Shown here: piece by piece, positions 1 to 6,891 of the stretch
How positions within the stretch are numbered: position 1 is the first letter of the stretch
Layout: each line of letters opens with the position of its first letter
DNA from: Acidimicrobiaceae bacterium
GTDB lineage: Bacteria; Actinomycetota; Acidimicrobiia; Acidimicrobiales; UBA8190
Direction of reading: 5' to 3'
Assembly (NCBI GenBank): GCA_003453695.1
Contig: DMNK01000124.1
Location: forward strand, 1 to 22,771
DNA: 22,771 nucleotides
Program-made: the position numbers and the translations under genes
Notes under the pieces: model-generated
Database searches by the model: none
The model's input: only the letters and a program-made list of their open reading frames with translations
What the model was told of the DNA's origin: nothing

Positions 1-346
1 CCGCCTGTCCTTCCTGGGAGACGCACCGGTCGTGAAGGTGAGCGCGCTGACGGGGCGGGGCACGCACCGGCTGATCCCTGCCCTCCGTGTGGCCATCCAG
101 GCGTACCATCACCGCATCCCGACGGCCGAGCTCAACCGGGCGATGCGGGCCATCCAGGCGGCGCATGCCGCACCCGGTGCCCGCATCCGCTACGCCGTCC
201 AGGGCGCCACCGACCCGCCAACCTTCACGTTGTTCTCGACCGGCCGCCTCCCCGCCCCCTATCTGCGCTACGTGGAGCGCAAGCTGCGAGAGCACTTCTC
301 CATCGGGCCCACGCCCATGAAGCTGCGGGTGCGGCTCCCGAGATGA
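1..346 (+). CDS. der: GTPase Der (EngA), C-terminal part, 5' truncated
   Basis: Only the C-terminal part is in the window; the reading frame is open from base 2 and ends at TGA 344-346. The visible residues start inside the second G domain, with the VSALTGRG stretch (the G5 SA[K/L] loop), and run through the KH-like domain that is specific to Der: RIPTAELNRAM, then TFTLFSTGRLP and the YLRYVERKLRE helix, ending in a basic tail (KLRVRLPR). Der is an essential double GTPase that binds the 50S subunit and assists its late assembly in the cytoplasm; the KH-like domain contacts RNA. The internal GTG at 32 is not a real start because homologous residues continue upstream of it. The next gene overlaps its stop codon by four bases, which suggests translational coupling. 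The identification is firm; the missing N-terminus is a window edge effect. Confidence 0.93.
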   Translation, partial: RLSFLGDAPVVKVSALTGRGTHRLIPALRVAIQAYHHRIPTAELNRAMRAIQAAHAAPGARIRYAVQGATDPPTFTLFSTGRLPAPYLRYVERKLREHFSIGPTPMKLRVRLPR

Positions 347-555
347 GTGCCACGGCCGTCTGGTGCGACCAGTGCGAACGCCTGGTCGAGACGGGCAGCC
401 TCACCGAAGACGGCGAGTGCCCCACCTGCGGGACGGTGCTGCGCGAGGAGCGGCGCCCGGTGCCGTGGCACTTCAAGCTCATGATCCTCGCCACGGTCAT
501 CTATCTCGGATACCGGGCCTACCAAGGGGTGGGCTGGCTCGTCCATCACGTCTGA
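343..555 (+). CDS. small zinc-ribbon membrane protein
   Basis: A 70-residue protein begins at ATG 343, which overlaps the der stop codon as ATGA, so it is probably translated by coupling. The N-terminal half holds two CxxC pairs (C8/C11 and C26/C29) typical of a rubredoxin-like zinc ribbon. The C-terminal part, about residues 44-66, is one hydrophobic helix (FKLMILATVIYLGYRAY), followed by a short tail. The likely layout is a cytoplasmic metal-binding knuckle anchored to the membrane. I do not recognise a named family. Its position directly behind der could mean a link with ribosome assembly near the membrane, but the junction alone supports only co-expression. The CDS is credible because of the tight overlap, the paired cysteines and the clean stop. 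Confidence 0.75.
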   Translation: MSATAVWCDQCERLVETGSLTEDGECPTCGTVLREERRPVPWHFKLMILATVIYLGYRAYQGVGWLVHHV

Positions 556-592
556 CCAGGGATCTGACGTCCATAACGGTTGGCGGCTGCAT

Positions 593-634
593 AGGTGAGG
601 CTGCCACCCCCCAGATGGTGTGGCTTTCACACCT
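593..634 (+). terminator. hairpin after der operon, possible terminator
   Basis: Bases 593-608 fold back on 617-634: AGGTG 593-597 pairs with CACCT 630-634, and GCCAC 603-607 pairs with GTGGC 620-624, with a six-C run in the loop side. A competing local hairpin, GGTGTG 617-622 with CACACC 628-633, uses the right arm. There is no U-tract, so termination is only suggested by its place 40 nt after the zinc-ribbon gene. It could equally be part of the leader of the next gene. Confidence 0.4.
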
Positions 635-671
635 CGCGTCATGTAGTTGGCATGTGAATTCCGCTCGTCAG

Positions 672-695
672 CCCCGATAGGGGACGAAAGTCCCT
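672..695 (+). promoter_or_regulatory. two mutually exclusive hairpins in a leader
   Basis: The bases GGGG at 680-683 can pair in two ways. Upstream they close CCCC-GATA-GGGG (672-683). Downstream they start GGGGAC-GAAA-GTCCCT (680-695), a six-pair stem, counting one terminal G-U pair, with a GNRA tetraloop. The two cannot form together. The element lies about 100 nt before the start of the secreted-protein gene, within a 243-nt non-coding stretch (556-798). I could not match it to a known riboswitch class; whether it is transcribed is not shown. Confidence 0.35.
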
Positions 696-798
696 GTTTG
701 GTCGTTCCGTGATCGCGAACACTCTGGAACCGGGAGTGACGCCGGTGACGACGCCACCTCGATACGGAATCGACCGGCCGACGACCAAAGGAGTGTGG

Positions 799-1263
799 AT
801 GACAAGGCCAAGTGCCGTTCAAGGCATCGCGGAGTCGATGCGCAGGGAGAATCAAGCGGTCGGCGTGCTCGGCACATCGAATCGCCGCAGGTGGCTGCGA
901 CGGGCGATGGCGAGCGCTTCCGTGGCTGGAGCGACCCTCGCGCTGGGTGCGGCGCCAGCGTTCGCTCACGACTGTTTCAACCCGACGAAAGTCCCAACCG
1001 CTGGCGTCAACTACGAGCTGAGCTTTGACTCGAACGGCAACCCGATTGTGACTCAGATCGGTCCGGGGCAAGGTTACGGCGGCTTCGTCGCCATTGCCCC
1101 CTATACCTTTGGACCCACACAAACGATGACCCTTTATACTCACTCACTCGGAGCGGGGAACAATCCCCATGGCGTCGTTGGAGGGCCCGGCAGCCAGACA
1201 CTGGACCACGCCTGCAACGGCACAGGCATCGACTACCTCAGCGCCTGTTACGGCGGCGGCTGA
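799..1263 (+). CDS. small secreted protein, predicted mature N-terminal His
   Basis: The start chosen is ATG 799, which has the Shine-Dalgarno AAAGGAG (787-793) five bases upstream; the frame is open further upstream but without a better site. The 154-residue product has a long basic n-region with an arginine cluster at residues 29-35, a hydrophobic stretch (about 38-52) and a signal-peptidase-I site APAFA before H57. The mature protein would be about 98 residues beginning His-Asp-Cys. It is rich in Gly and aromatic residues, with Cys at 59, 139 and 150 and further His at 115, 124 and 137, which suits an exported metal-binding or disulfide-bonded protein. The arginine cluster is not a strict twin-arginine motif, so Sec export is more likely. 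I do not recognise the family. It is monocistronic, bounded downstream by the hairpin at 1324-1359. Confidence 0.75.
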   Translation: MTRPSAVQGIAESMRRENQAVGVLGTSNRRRWLRRAMASASVAGATLALGAAPAFAHDCFNPTKVPTAGVNYELSFDSNGNPIVTQIGPGQGYGGFVAIAPYTFGPTQTMTLYTHSLGAGNNPHGVVGGPGSQTLDHACNGTGIDYLSACYGGG

Positions 1264-1323
1264 TCAAACCCAAGCCAGTAGACCAGCTGGCGTACAGGGG
1301 TGCTCCGTTGAACACCCAAGCGA

Positions 1324-1359
1324 GCCGGACCGGCGGCTCCTGAGGGTCGCCGGTCCGGC
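1324..1359. terminator. bidirectional terminator hairpin
   Basis: A perfect 12-bp inverted repeat, GCCGGACCGGCG (1324-1335) and CGCCGGTCCGGC (1348-1359), can extend by four more pairs, including two G-U pairs, to leave a 4-nt loop. It lies between two convergent genes whose stops are at 1263 and 1363. There is no U-tract on either side, as is common in GC-rich actinobacteria, so function rests on stem strength and position. Confidence 0.7.
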
Positions 1360-1362
1360 AGT

Positions 1363-2745
1363 TCAAACGACGACGTCACTCAATACGAATCGAAGAATGC
1401 TTTCGATCTCGTCGAACGCGACGTCGCCACACAACAGGACCGGCGACAGCTGGATCACCGGGTCCACACGGTCGTCGGCACGGCAGATGAGCCCTGCGTC
1501 GAACAGCTTGGGAGCCACCTGGCCCCGGATGAGGGCCCGGCGCTCGTCAGGGGTGAACCGGACGGCCGGGTCCTCCGGCTCCTTCACGAGCTCGAGGGCC
1601 CAGAAGAATCCGGCACCGCGCACGTCACCCACGATGGGGATGTCGCGCAGTGCCTCCAGCCGCTCGACGAACGCCTTCTCGGCGTCGGCGACGTGGCCGA
1701 CGATGCCTTCCTGCTCCAGCACGTCGAGATTGGCCAGCGCCACGGCACAGGACACCGGGTGCCCGCCGAAGGTGATGCCGTGGGCGTACGAAGCGTCGCC
1801 CTCAAGGAACGGCTCGGCCAGGAAGTCCCGGCAGATGACCCCGCCCAGCGGGGCATAGCCGGAGGTGACCCCTTTGGCGAAGGTCACCATGTCCGGAACG
1901 AAGCCGTAGCGCTCGGCGCCGAACCAGGCACCCAGGCGCCCGAAACCGCAAATGACCTCGTCGGAGACGAGGAGGACGCCGTAGCGGTCGCAGATCTCGC
2001 GGAGTTGACGGAGATAATCGCCGGGGGGAGGGAAGCACCCGCCTGTGTTCTGCACCGGCTCGACGAAGACCGCCGCCACAGTGTCCGGTCCTTCTGCCAC
2101 GATGGCCTGCTCGACGGCATCGGCGCAGGCGTTTGCGAACCGCTCGTCGTCCAGTGTCACCTCGAGCGAGAAGGCCGACCGGAACCGGTTCGTGTTCGGC
2201 ACGTGGACGGCGCCCGGCACCAACGGCTCGAACTGTTCCTTGATAGCGGGGAGGCCGGTGACGGCCAGAGCCCCCATGGTGGTTCCGTGGTACGCCAAGT
2301 CGCGGGCGATCACCTTGGTGCGCTCGGGCTGGCCGATCTCCCTGAAGTAGGCCCGGGCCAGCTTCCAGGCCGACTCGACCGCCTCGGATCCACCCGTCGT
2401 GAAGAAGACGCGGTTCAAGTCCCCTGGGGCGAGGTCGGCGAGACGAGCGGCCAGCTCGATGGCGGTGGGGTGCGCCGCCGACCAGATGGGGTAGTAGGCG
2501 AGCTCGGCGGCTTGCCGGCGTCCCGCCTCGGCGAGCTCCTCGCGGCCGTGACCGGCCTGGACGACGAAGAGGCTGGCCAGGCCGTCGAGAAAGGCCCGCC
2601 CGTGACTGTCGTAGAGGCGGACCCCCGAGCCCCGGGTGAACACCGGCACCTCACGGTCCTGATACAGGCCGAGACGGCTGAAGTGCATCCACAGATGGCG
2701 CTTGGCTTGCGCCTGCAGCTCGTCGGGATTCATGACCGGCCCCAT
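1363..2745 (-). CDS. class III PLP aminotransferase, omega-amine type
   Basis: A 460-residue fold-type I aminotransferase of the omega-amino-acid/putrescine-pyruvate (SpuC-like) group. Visible signatures are the N-terminal AKRHLWMHFSRLG, the phosphate-binding GGSEAVESA (118-126), the YHG at 152-154, the cofactor-binding SDEVICGFGRLG (D262) and the Schiff-base lysine K291 in TFAKGVTSGYAPLGG. Family knowledge predicts transfer of a terminal amino group from a diamine or omega-amino acid to pyruvate. Two starts compete: ATG 2745, or ATG 2733, which overlaps the stop of the Lrp gene as ATGA and has GGGG a few bases upstream; the shorter form (456 residues) is at least as likely. It is the last gene of a four-gene operon with an aldehyde dehydrogenase that could oxidise its aldehyde product. 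The exact substrate cannot be read from the sequence. Confidence 0.9.
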   Translation of the reverse strand: MGPVMNPDELQAQAKRHLWMHFSRLGLYQDREVPVFTRGSGVRLYDSHGRAFLDGLASLFVVQAGHGREELAEAGRRQAAELAYYPIWSAAHPTAIELAARLADLAPGDLNRVFFTTGGSEAVESAWKLARAYFREIGQPERTKVIARDLAYHGTTMGALAVTGLPAIKEQFEPLVPGAVHVPNTNRFRSAFSLEVTLDDERFANACADAVEQAIVAEGPDTVAAVFVEPVQNTGGCFPPPGDYLRQLREICDRYGVLLVSDEVICGFGRLGAWFGAERYGFVPDMVTFAKGVTSGYAPLGGVICRDFLAEPFLEGDASYAHGITFGGHPVSCAVALANLDVLEQEGIVGHVADAEKAFVERLEALRDIPIVGDVRGAGFFWALELVKEPEDPAVRFTPDERRALIRGQVAPKLFDAGLICRADDRVDPVIQLSPVLLCGDVAFDEIESILRFVLSDVVV

Positions 2746-3194
2746 TGATAGGTCTCTTTGTGGATGCGCAGATAGATGGTCGTCTCGGTCTCGCGCACTC
2801 CGGCCAGCTTGCGGATCTTCTCGTTCAGCAAGTCGATCAGGCGTTCGTCGTCCTCGACGACGACCTCGGCGAGCACATCTGTCGCTCCGGCAGTGAGCAC
2901 CACGTACTCCACCTCGGGCATCGCCGCCAAGGCGTCGGCCACAAGCCTGGTGTCACCCTCCACCTTCAGCCCGATCATGGCCTGGCGCCCGAAGCCGAGC
3001 ACCCGGGGGTCGGTGACCGCCACGATCTGCATGACCCCGGCGTCCACGAGCCGCTGCACGCGTTGGCGCACCGCACCCTCCGACAGCCCCACGGACGGCG
3101 CGATCTGGGTGTAGGGACGCCGGCCGTCCACCTGCAGCTCGGCGATGATCCGCCGGTCGACGTCGTCGAGGACTACGCCGTCCTCGCGGCTCAC
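2730..3194 (-). CDS. Lrp/AsnC family transcriptional regulator
   Basis: A 154-residue protein with the usual Lrp layout: an N-terminal helix-turn-helix (LDDVDRRIIAELQVDGRR, then IAPSVGLSEGAVRQRVQRL) and a C-terminal RAM/effector domain from about residue 60, with the strand VEYVVLTAGATDVLAEVVV that carries the ligand-binding turn. Family members form octamers and respond to amino acids. The start is GTG 3194 with GAGG eight bases upstream; ATG alternatives are absent. The gene sits inside the operon, 10 nt after the GSAM-like aminotransferase and overlapping the next aminotransferase by four or 16 bases, which fits a local regulator that senses the pathway's amine or amino acid and controls the operon, including itself. 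That role is inferred from position. Confidence 0.93.
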   Translation of the reverse strand: MSREDGVVLDDVDRRIIAELQVDGRRPYTQIAPSVGLSEGAVRQRVQRLVDAGVMQIVAVTDPRVLGFGRQAMIGLKVEGDTRLVADALAAMPEVEYVVLTAGATDVLAEVVVEDDERLIDLLNEKIRKLAGVRETETTIYLRIHKETYQWGRS

Positions 3195-3204
3195 GGTCGG
3201 CGCC

Positions 3205-4602
3205 TCATCCGGCGAGCGTCTGGCAGAACTCGCCGAACGCCTCGACGAACAGGTCGATATGGCTGTCCTCGTGCTGCACCGACAGGGTCCACTGCTCCTC
3301 GTTGCCGGGAGTCATGAAGATGCCCCGGTTGAGCAGCCACACCCACGATGCTTCGAACAGCTGCGCGTCGGTCTCCAAGAAGCTCCGGTAGTCCACCAGC
3401 GGCTCCGCTCGGTAGGAGACGCAGCCCTTACAGCCCAAGTCGACCACGTGGGCGGCCAGCCCCGATTGACGGATGGGGGCCTCGCAGCCTCCAGCCAGGC
3501 GCTTCCCCAGGTGGCCGAGGTGCAGATAGGCATCAGGGGTGAGCACCTCGGTGAGCGCCGCCAATCCCGCCGCCGCCGCCAGAGCGTTGCCGTTGAACGT
3601 GCCCTGCTGGGCAACCCCGTTGCCGATGAGGTCCATCAGTTCCGCCCGTCCCCCGAAGGCGCCTATGGGGACGCCGCCCCCGATGGACTTGGCCAGACAC
3701 ACCAGATCCGCCTGGAGGCCGAAGCGCTCGGTGGCGCCCCCCGCCGCGATGGTCACCCCCGTCTTCACCTCGTCGAAGATGAGGACGATCCCGTGCTCGC
3801 TGCACAGCCGTCGCAGTCCCTCGAGGTATCCGGGCCGGGGCAGGACGATCCCGATGTTCATCATGACGGGTTCAAGGATGAAGCAGGCGATGTCCTGTCC
3901 CCGGCGGGAGAAGAGGTCCTCCACCACGCCGAGGTCGTTGAACGGCACGACGGTCGTCAAGGCGGCCGCGGCGCGGGGGATTCCCAGGGATGCCGGCGGC
4001 TGCACGCCAGTCTCGTCCGCCTCGGTGACGAGCTGCAGGCTGGGTGCCACGGAGAACATGACGGCATCGTGGTGGCCGTGATAGGCGCCCTCGACCTTCA
4101 CGACCACATCGCGCCCGGTGGCGGCGCGCGCCACGCGAATGGCGTCCATGGTCGATTCCGTGCCCGAGTTGGTGAATCGCACCCGGTCGAGGCCGAAGCG
4201 CCGGCAGAGCTCCTCGGCCAGGAGCACGGCGGCGTCCGTAGTCACGGCGAAGTGGGTGCCGGTCCGTGCCGCCCGTTCGATGGCCTCGGCCACCTTGGGG
4301 TGGGCGTGCCCGACCGCCATGGAACCGAACCCGTTGTGGAAGTCCACGTAGCCGGTTCCGTCCACGTCCCACACCCGGGCGCCCTCACCTCGCGCCAGGT
4401 ACACCGGATAGGGCTCGGCCGCCTGGAAGGAGGAAGCCACACCGAGGGGCATGCTCGACCGGGCCCGCTCGAACATGACGCGGGATTTCGGCGTGCGCGC
4501 CAGCAGGTCGGCGAACTCCCGGTCATACAGCTCCTTGGCGCGCGCTCGCACCCGCTCGGGATCGAGCGCTGTCGTGACGTCCCGGTCCGTCGCTTCGCTC
4601 AC
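3205..4602 (-). CDS. class III aminotransferase, GSAM/beta-amino-acid type
   Basis: A 465-residue PLP enzyme resembling glutamate-1-semialdehyde aminomutase and beta-phenylalanine aminotransferases. Seen are SSMPLGVAS near residue 50, ARGEGARVWDVDGTGYVDF, NSGTESTMDAIRVARA (PLP-phosphate loop), AYHGHHD, FDEVKTG (D277) and the lysine K305 in CLAKSIGGGVPIGAFGG, followed by GTFNGN. A true HemL role is unlikely because no haem genes are nearby and the gene is embedded in an amine-degradation operon; a beta- or gamma-amino acid is a more plausible substrate. The start used is GTG 4602, which overlaps the stop of the aldehyde dehydrogenase as GTGA; the longer open frame to 4734 would run 136 bases into that gene and has non-homologous residues. 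Confident on family, not on substrate. Confidence 0.9.
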   Translation of the reverse strand: MSEATDRDVTTALDPERVRARAKELYDREFADLLARTPKSRVMFERARSSMPLGVASSFQAAEPYPVYLARGEGARVWDVDGTGYVDFHNGFGSMAVGHAHPKVAEAIERAARTGTHFAVTTDAAVLLAEELCRRFGLDRVRFTNSGTESTMDAIRVARAATGRDVVVKVEGAYHGHHDAVMFSVAPSLQLVTEADETGVQPPASLGIPRAAAALTTVVPFNDLGVVEDLFSRRGQDIACFILEPVMMNIGIVLPRPGYLEGLRRLCSEHGIVLIFDEVKTGVTIAAGGATERFGLQADLVCLAKSIGGGVPIGAFGGRAELMDLIGNGVAQQGTFNGNALAAAAGLAALTEVLTPDAYLHLGHLGKRLAGGCEAPIRQSGLAAHVVDLGCKGCVSYRAEPLVDYRSFLETDAQLFEASWVWLLNRGIFMTPGNEEQWTLSVQHEDSHIDLFVEAFGEFCQTLAG

Positions 4603-6038
4603 CACTTCACCATCACGTGCTTCGCTTCGGTGTATGCCTCGATGGCATAGGCGGAGAGGTCCTTGCCGTACCCCGACTGTTTGAAGCCTCCGTGCGGCAT
4701 CTCGGAGACCAGGGGGATGTGGTCGTTCACCCACACCGTGCCGAAGCGGAGAAGGGCGGCCGCCTTCATGGCCCGGCCGACGTCAGTGGTCCACACACTG
4801 GCGGCGAGGCCGTACTCGACTCCGTTGGCCATGGCGATGGCCTCGTCGTCGTCAGCGGCCCGTTGCACGGTCACCACCGGGCCGAACACCTCCTGCTGGA
4901 CGATCTCCGCCGCCTGGTCGACGCCCACCACGACCGAGGGCTCGTAGAACCAGCCGGGCCGAGACACAGAACGGCCTCCCGTCGTCGCTCTGGCGCCACC
5001 CTCCAGTGCACGTTCGACGAAGCCCGCTACCCGCTCACGCTGGCGCTCGGACACGAGCGGGCCCAGCTCCGTCGCCGCGTCGTCGGGGTCGCCGAGCGCC
5101 AGTGAGGAGGCTGCGTCGGTCAGCGCCTCCACCACGTGATCGTGCACGCCCGGCCCGGTGATCACCCGCGCCGCCGCTGTGCAGTCCTGTCCGGCGTTGA
5201 CGAAACCGGCGAGACGGACACCGGCGACCACGGCGCCAAGGTCGGCATCGTCGAGGACGACCACGGGCGCTTTTCCTCCCAATTCCAGGTGGACGCGCTT
5301 CAGGCTCCTGCTGGCGGCCTCGGCGATCTTCTTTCCGGTCGGTACCGAACCGGTTAGGGAGATCATGTCGACGCCGGGATGGTCGACCAGGGTGGCACCG
5401 GTGGTGCCGTCCCCGAGTACGACGTTGACGACGCCGGGCGGGAAGATGTCGGCCGCCATCTCGGCGAGTTTGAGGGTGGTGAAGGGCGTGAGCTCGCTCG
5501 GCTTCAGCACCACCGTGCACCCGGCGGCGAGTGCCGGGCCCAGCTTCCAGACCGCCATCATGAGGGGGTAGTTCCAGGGCGTGATGGCGGCCACCACGCC
5601 GACGGGATCGCGACGAAGCATCGAGGTGTAGCCGGTGAGGTACTCACCAGTGGCGCGTCCTTCGAGGAGCCGGGCGCCGCCGGCGAAGAAGCGCAGGTTG
5701 TCGACGGCGAAGCTCAGCTCCTCCGGGACCGCCGACAGCGGCTTCCCGACGTTTCGCGACTCCAGGCGCCCGAGCAGCTCGGCGTGCGTCTCGACGGCGT
5801 CGGCCAAGGCCAGCAGGGCCGCAGAACGCTCACCGGGCGACATGGACGACCACACGGGAAACGCCGCCGTGGCTGCGGCGACGGCGTCGTCCAGGGTGGC
5901 GTGGCCTGCTCGAGGGACCTCGTCGACCGCCTCGGCGGTGACCGGGTCGATCACGGGGATACGGCTCTCCCCCCCGCTCTGGAACGACCCTCCGATGAAA
6001 TGCCCGAGGGGCACCTCGATTCCCCAGATCGTGCTCAT
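4599..6038 (-). CDS. gamma-aminobutyraldehyde dehydrogenase-like ALDH
   Basis: A 479-residue NAD(P)+-dependent aldehyde dehydrogenase. The motifs are in order: ITPWNYPLMM (N156, oxyanion hole), VLKPSELTP (K179, cofactor), SLTGSVPTGKKI (Rossmann), HLELGGKAPVVV (general base E252) and NAGQDCTAAAR (nucleophile C286). The sequence resembles E. coli PatD/YdcW along its length, including the SRNVGKPL and RFFAGGARLLEG stretches and the C-terminal KHVMVKW. PatD oxidises 4-aminobutanal to GABA after putrescine transamination, which matches the two aminotransferases downstream. It is the first gene of the operon; the start ATG 6038 has a G-run upstream, and a -10 box lies about 60 nt before it. Betaine-aldehyde or another omega-aminoaldehyde is possible instead, hence no symbol. 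Confidence 0.92.
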   Translation of the reverse strand: MSTIWGIEVPLGHFIGGSFQSGGESRIPVIDPVTAEAVDEVPRAGHATLDDAVAAATAAFPVWSSMSPGERSAALLALADAVETHAELLGRLESRNVGKPLSAVPEELSFAVDNLRFFAGGARLLEGRATGEYLTGYTSMLRRDPVGVVAAITPWNYPLMMAVWKLGPALAAGCTVVLKPSELTPFTTLKLAEMAADIFPPGVVNVVLGDGTTGATLVDHPGVDMISLTGSVPTGKKIAEAASRSLKRVHLELGGKAPVVVLDDADLGAVVAGVRLAGFVNAGQDCTAAARVITGPGVHDHVVEALTDAASSLALGDPDDAATELGPLVSERQRERVAGFVERALEGGARATTGGRSVSRPGWFYEPSVVVGVDQAAEIVQQEVFGPVVTVQRAADDDEAIAMANGVEYGLAASVWTTDVGRAMKAAALLRFGTVWVNDHIPLVSEMPHGGFKQSGYGKDLSAYAIEAYTEAKHVMVKW

Positions 6039-6071
6039 GTGCCGAGACCCCCCAGACGAGTACCCGCTCGC

Positions 6072-6102
6072 CTACGAAATACGTAGAACGATGGGGATTA
6101 TA
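6072..6102 (-). promoter_or_regulatory. -10 box and palindrome upstream of ALDH operon
   Basis: Read on the minus strand, bases 6102-6097 are a perfect TATAAT. No good -35 hexamer is seen. About four bases past the expected transcription start lies the 15-nt palindrome CTACGAAATACGTAG (6072-6086, arms CTACG and CGTAG). This is a natural place for a repressor or Lrp-type regulator. The binding protein is not known. Confidence 0.5.
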
Positions 6103-6147
6103 CAGACGGATCCGGAGCCTTAGCGCTCCTGGCTGCGATTCCTGACG

Positions 6148-6849
6148 TCAGCCGGTCGAGGTGGCCGACCGGGGCGGGCGAGGCCCCGGGGTCCGCTGGC
6201 CACGGCCAGACGGCGGGGCAGGGGCCGGGGGCTCGCTCAACAGACTCGTGAGCATCGAGGTCACGAGACCATCTGCCTCGGCGCGGGCCTGTTCCGGGTC
6301 CTCGGCGTCGGCGACGTAGAAGCAGGCCTCGGTGAGGGCTCCCATCAGCATCAAGGCCAGGGGTCGGAGGGGCAGCGGGCGGACGACCCCTGTCCGGATG
6401 CACCGTCGCAGCACGCCCCGTAGGGGCACCGCCCCGTAACGGGTCTCGACGTCGCGCACCGCCTCCCACCCCAAGACGGCACGAGCGTCGCGCATGGCGA
6501 TGCGCTGGACGACGGGATCGAGGTGGGCATCGATCCAGAGCTTGCAGCCAAGGCGAAGAGCCTCCCAAGGATCTGGACGCAGGAATTCGACAACCACCTG
6601 GTCGGAGACCTCGTGCTGCACCTGCTCGTAGACGGCGGCGAACAGGTCTTCCTTGCTCCGGAAATGGTGGTAGAGGGCGCCCTTGGTCACGCCGGCACCG
6701 CCCACAACGTCGTCGAGCGACGTGCCGGCGAACCCCCGGGTCCCGAACAGGTCGCGGGCCGTCGCGAGAAGGGCGGCCCGGGTCGCCACTCCCTGCGCCG
6801 CCCGTCCGTTCTCTGCTCCGATCCTGCTCGCCATCTTCGTCGGCGTCAC
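6148..6849 (-). CDS. TetR/AcrR family repressor
   Basis: A TetR regulator of about 233 residues. The N-terminal DNA-binding domain is plain: RAALLATARDLFGTRGF, then TSLDDVVGGAGVTKGALYHHF and RSKEDLFAAVYE. The C-terminal ligand-binding half, with the stretch IAMRDARAVLGWEAVRD typical of this subgroup, ends in a Pro/Arg/Ser-rich tail. I chose GTG 6849 because AAGGGGG (6864-6858) lies eight bases before it; ATG 6873 has no spaced Shine-Dalgarno and would put its first codon inside an operator palindrome, while ATG 6834 lacks one altogether. It diverges from the DUF4242 gene, and the three palindromes between them are its likely binding sites, so it probably represses both genes. The inducer is unknown. 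Confidence 0.88.
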   Translation of the reverse strand: MTPTKMASRIGAENGRAAQGVATRAALLATARDLFGTRGFAGTSLDDVVGGAGVTKGALYHHFRSKEDLFAAVYEQVQHEVSDQVVVEFLRPDPWEALRLGCKLWIDAHLDPVVQRIAMRDARAVLGWEAVRDVETRYGAVPLRGVLRRCIRTGVVRPLPLRPLALMLMGALTEACFYVADAEDPEQARAEADGLVTSMLTSLLSEPPAPAPPSGRGQRTPGPRPPRSATSTG

Positions 6850-6862
6850 TGCTCCAGCCCCC

Positions 6863-6891
6863 TTGACAGCCATACCTTTGGTACGGATACT
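6863..6891 (+). promoter_or_regulatory. sigma70-like promoter of the DUF4242 gene
   Basis: A perfect -35 TTGACA (6863-6868), a 17-bp spacer and a -10 GATACT (6886-6891, 4 of 6 matches). Transcription would start near 6898, about 54 nt before the ATG at 6952. The spacer holds operator copy 1, and copy 2 covers the start point. Confidence 0.65.

Noticed and set aside
268..1143. 291-codon minus-strand frame across the der/zinc-ribbon/secreted region
   Set aside because: It covers the 3' end of der and two supported plus-strand genes and has no motifs or good start.
1693..2748. 351-codon plus-strand frame
   Set aside because: Antisense to the omega-type aminotransferase with intact PLP motifs.
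3145..4650. 501-codon open frame on the plus strand
   Set aside because: It lies antisense to the GSAM-like aminotransferase; composition is Gly/His/Arg/Asp-rich without motifs, an effect of high GC third positions.
4603..4734. 44-residue N-terminal extension of the GSAM-like protein
   Set aside because: It is inside the aldehyde dehydrogenase gene; the GTG at 4602 with a GTGA overlap is a better start.
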